A stretch of 7,913 nucleotides of DNA from Acidimicrobiaceae bacterium (GTDB taxonomy: Bacteria > Actinomycetota > Acidimicrobiia > Acidimicrobiales > RAAP-2). The notes below the pieces were generated by a model. That model saw nothing but the letters and a program-made list of their open reading frames with translations. It had not been told where the DNA came from and made no database searches. This document shows, in pieces, positions 5,657-7,913 of this stretch. A program made the position numbers and the translations under genes. Location: assembly GCA_003152555.1 (NCBI GenBank), contig PMAL01000036.1:2441-10353 (forward strand), given 5' to 3'. Positions within the stretch are counted from its first letter, which is position 1, and each line of letters begins with the position of its first letter.

Positions 5657-7096
5657 GTGGGAAACGAAGTGATCGTGGTCGACAATTTCGTGGATGGTGC
5701 CGCGAAGAGCGCTTCGTCCAACGAGGTGATGGACGTGGTCAATCCATCGACGGGCGAACTCATCGCAGTTGTGGGCGCCTCATCAGCGTCCAATGTCGAT
5801 GACGCCGTGCAGGCGGCGGCCCGTGCGTTTCCCGCGTGGAGTCAACTAACGCCTGGCAAGCGTTCCCAACTCTTGCATCGCGTCACCGACCTCTTCGAAC
5901 GTGACCTTCAGCGATTCGCGGACCTCGAGGTTGCCGACGCCGGAAAGCCCGTATCCGCGGCGCGTGAGGTTGAGTTTCCAGCGATCGCGGACGCGCTACG
6001 CCACTTCGCGGGCGCGGCTCGGACACTGTCCGGCCAGAGCGGTGGTGACTACGTCACGGACCACACTTTCTATTTGCGACGCGAACCGCTTGGCGTGGTC
6101 GGCGCCATTACGCCGTGGAACTACCCGCTCTGGCAAGCGATTTGGAAGATTGCGCCCGCACTCGCTGCCGGCAACACGATTGTTGTGAAGCCTTCGGAGA
6201 ACACGCCGCTCACTACTGCCGCCTTCGCCGAACTCGCAGGAGAAATCCTTCCCCCCGGTGTGCTCAACGTCGTGCATGGACGAGGTCACGTCGCCGGTGA
6301 AGCGCTCGTTCAGCACTCACTCGTCGCGCTCGCAACGTTCACGGGTTCAACTCGCGCGGGCCGACGCATCGCCGAACTCGCCGCCAAGACGCCAAAGCCC
6401 ATCATCCTCGAATTGGGCGGCAACGCGCCGGTCGTGGTCTTCGCCGACACCGACCTCGCGCACGCGCTGCCCATCATCGCGAGTAGCGCGCTATATAACG
6501 CGGGGCAAGACTGCACCGCGGCGACCCGAATTCTCGTTGAGGACCACGTGTTCAACGAGTTTCTGAGTGGCCTCGTTGCGCAGTTTCAGGGCTTCACCCC
6601 GATGAATGCCACCGACCCAACGACGACGCTCGGCCCCCTCATCTCCCAGGTCCAGCGCGAACGTGTCAGTGGCCTCGTCGACGACGCCCGATTAAACGGC
6701 ACCATCGTTCTCGGCGGACGTGCACTAGAAGGCCCCGGCTTCTTCTTCGAGCCAACCATCGTGACCGGTCTCGATCAGCGCCACGCATTAGTCCAACAAG
6801 AGTGTTTCGGTCCCGTCGTCACCGTGCAGCGATTTTCCGGCGACAACGAAGGTCTCGCGCTCGCCAACGGTGTCGAATACGGACTCGCCGGATCGGTATG
6901 GACGCGCGACGTCGGGCGCGCCACCAGATTTGCCAACGCGCTTCACTTCGGAACGGTATGGATTAATGACCACTTGATCCTCGCGCCCGAGATGCCCGTT
7001 GGCGGTTTTCGTTCGTCCGGTTACGGGAAGGAAGGCGGCGTCGCGGGAATCGAGGAGTTCACTCGTCTAAAGGAGGTCATTATCAACCTGCGGTGA
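5657..7096 (+). CDS. Aldehyde dehydrogenase, gamma-aminobutyraldehyde dehydrogenase-like
   Basis: A 479-residue NAD(P)-dependent aldehyde dehydrogenase, full length for the family and expected in the cytoplasm. It oxidises an aldehyde to the carboxylic acid through a thioester on the catalytic cysteine. All key residues are present: N155 in TPWNYP (oxyanion), K178 in VVKPSE (cofactor), the Rossmann turn FTGSTRAGRRI, E252 in LELGGN (general base) and C286 in NAGQDCTAATR (nucleophile). The GQDC context and the C-terminal WINDHLILAPEMPVGGF resemble PatD/YdcW aminobutyraldehyde dehydrogenases, which act in putrescine breakdown to GABA, more than the GQ[IV]C context common in betaine-aldehyde enzymes. 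Substrate choice in this family is hard to predict, and no putrescine aminotransferase or other polyamine gene is in view. The start is GTG with a clear Shine-Dalgarno site. No clear sigma-70 promoter was found directly upstream. Confidence is high for the family and modest for the substrate. Confidence 0.92.
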   Translation: MGNEVIVVDNFVDGAAKSASSNEVMDVVNPSTGELIAVVGASSASNVDDAVQAAARAFPAWSQLTPGKRSQLLHRVTDLFERDLQRFADLEVADAGKPVSAAREVEFPAIADALRHFAGAARTLSGQSGGDYVTDHTFYLRREPLGVVGAITPWNYPLWQAIWKIAPALAAGNTIVVKPSENTPLTTAAFAELAGEILPPGVLNVVHGRGHVAGEALVQHSLVALATFTGSTRAGRRIAELAAKTPKPIILELGGNAPVVVFADTDLAHALPIIASSALYNAGQDCTAATRILVEDHVFNEFLSGLVAQFQGFTPMNATDPTTTLGPLISQVQRERVSGLVDDARLNGTIVLGGRALEGPGFFFEPTIVTGLDQRHALVQQECFGPVVTVQRFSGDNEGLALANGVEYGLAGSVWTRDVGRATRFANALHFGTVWINDHLILAPEMPVGGFRSSGYGKEGGVAGIEEFTRLKEVIINLR

Positions 7097-7180
7097 ACTG
7101 TGGCTCACCAGGAGGTTGCTTGTCACCGGATCGGCCTGCCGATATGCGTGTGAATGCGGCCTAAATGATTTGAGCGGACA

Positions 7181-7213
7181 TCAATATTGACGGTACCCCT
7201 GGACATGTAATTT
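7181..7213 (+). promoter_or_regulatory. Candidate promoter for the aldo/keto reductase, possibly giving a leaderless transcript
   Basis: TAATTT at 7208-7213 sits exactly where a -10 element should be (-12 to -7) if transcription begins at the A of ATG 7220. TTGACG at 7187-7192 matches the -35 consensus at five of six bases, but the 15-base spacing is short; TTTTAT at 7211-7216 would give 18. No Shine-Dalgarno site precedes the ATG. A perfect 10-bp palindrome, TCAATATTGA (7181-7190), overlaps the -35 element, and GGACAT is repeated at 7176-7181 and 7201-7206, so an operator here is plausible. Confidence 0.45.
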
Positions 7214-7219
7214 TATCTT

Positions 7220-7913
7220 ATGCACCCTCCCCCTACGCTCACGGGCGACTCCGGCCTATCCCTGCCCGCAATCGGATTCGGCACCTACACCCTCTACGGC
7301 GACGGTGGGGCGAATGCCATAGCCGGCGCCATCCGTTTGGGTTACCGACTGATCGACTCAGCCGTCAACTACGAGAACGAAGGGGCCGTGGGAGCTGCAG
7401 TACGACGCGCGGGCATCGCGCGTGACGAGTTGATTATCACGTCAAAACTTCCTGGGCGTCACCACCACTTTGATGACGCGCTCAATTCCGTGGAAGAGAG
7501 CGTCATGAGAATGGGACTTGAGAATATTGACCTCTACCTCATCCACTGGCCCAACCCTCTTGAGGATCACTACGTCGAAGCGTGGAGTGCGCTCATCGAA
7601 GCACGACGCCGCGGACTGGTCCACCACATTGGCGTCAGCAATTTTCAACCGGAGCACTTGGAGCGACTTCGCGTCGAGACCGGTGAACTACCTGCGGTCA
7701 ACCAAATTGAGTTGCATCCCTACTTTCCCCAAGCCGAACTCGTGGCGTACCACCGCGAACACGGGATCCTCACTGAAGCGTGGAGTCCATTGGGTAAGGG
7801 CAGTGATCTACTCACCAATCCCGTCATGACGACTATTGCCAGCGAACACTCGGTCTCTCCGGCGCAGGCGATCCTTGCCTGGCACGTGCACATTGGGACG
7901 ATTCCGATACCTA
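7220..7913 (+). CDS. Aldo/keto reductase, 2,5-diketogluconate reductase-like (3' end outside the window)
   Basis: The first 231 residues of an aldo/keto reductase, an NADPH-dependent (beta/alpha)8-barrel enzyme that reduces aldehydes and ketones to alcohols in the cytoplasm. The catalytic tetrad is complete and correctly spaced for AKR5-type enzymes: D46 and Y51 in LIDSAVNYENE, K76 in ITSKLPG and H109 in YLIHWP. Further family signatures are GFGTY near the N-terminus, IGVSNF, NQIELHPYFPQ and AWSPLGKG. Family members have about 270-280 residues, so roughly 45 residues, including most of the cofactor-binding C-terminus, lie beyond the window. ATG 7220 is the only sensible start; it has no Shine-Dalgarno site, which with the upstream -10-like element suggests leaderless expression. 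It follows the aldehyde dehydrogenase by 123 bp on the same strand and may be transcribed separately. The physiological substrate is not predictable; relatives reduce methylglyoxal and other small carbonyls. Confidence 0.9.
   Translation, partial: MHPPPTLTGDSGLSLPAIGFGTYTLYGDGGANAIAGAIRLGYRLIDSAVNYENEGAVGAAVRRAGIARDELIITSKLPGRHHHFDDALNSVEESVMRMGLENIDLYLIHWPNPLEDHYVEAWSALIEARRRGLVHHIGVSNFQPEHLERLRVETGELPAVNQIELHPYFPQAELVAYHREHGILTEAWSPLGKGSDLLTNPVMTTIASEHSVSPAQAILAWHVHIGTIPIP

Noticed and set aside
7130..7143. Hairpin ATCGGC-CT-GCCGAT as a terminator for the aldehyde dehydrogenase
   Set aside because: The stem is short, the two-base loop is too small so the inner pair must open, and no T-run follows.

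Overview
The window reads as high-GC bacterial DNA, most likely from Actinomycetota. The half-exporter at 2144-4072 has the N-terminus and asymmetric ATP sites of actinobacterial heterodimeric exporters. The energy-coupling factor (ECF) genes are of an actinobacterial type, genes overlap by ATGA, and one downstream gene may be leaderless. I cannot assign a genus. No rRNA, tRNA, CRISPR array, insertion sequence or phage gene was seen.

Left block (1-4072, + strand): three genes joined by two ATGA overlaps. First is the 3' part of an ECF transporter T protein (EcfT). Second is a 487-residue protein with two ATPase domains. Third is a 642-residue ABC half-exporter. The middle gene is the main surprise. 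Its first ATPase domain and the start of its second are ECF-type (EcfA, YkoD-like duplicated form). From the Walker A motif of the second domain onward it is the C-terminal ATPase of the degenerate subunit of an ABC exporter, the natural partner of gene three. The exporter subunit's own membrane domain is absent. Arginine codon use changes at the same place: AGG and CGG are common to the left, while AGG is absent to the right. The window therefore contains an in-frame join of an ECF operon to an exporter operon at about 1524-1560. It is either a real recombination at the conserved Walker A sequence or an assembly join.

Middle block (4073-5656): a strong hairpin, probably a bidirectional terminator, lies between the exporter operon and a convergent gene for a cytoplasmic protein of three BON domains (4285-4950, - strand). 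Upstream of that gene is a divergent intergenic region of about 700 bp with no convincing gene. It holds a DosR-box-like site near the BON gene and a small hairpin.

Right block (5657-7913, + strand): a complete NAD(P)-dependent aldehyde dehydrogenase resembling gamma-aminobutyraldehyde dehydrogenases, with all catalytic residues. After 123 bp comes the 5' part of an aldo/keto reductase, which may be read from a leaderless transcript with its own promoter. The two enzymes handle carbonyl substrates in opposite directions. Nothing shows that they share a pathway.
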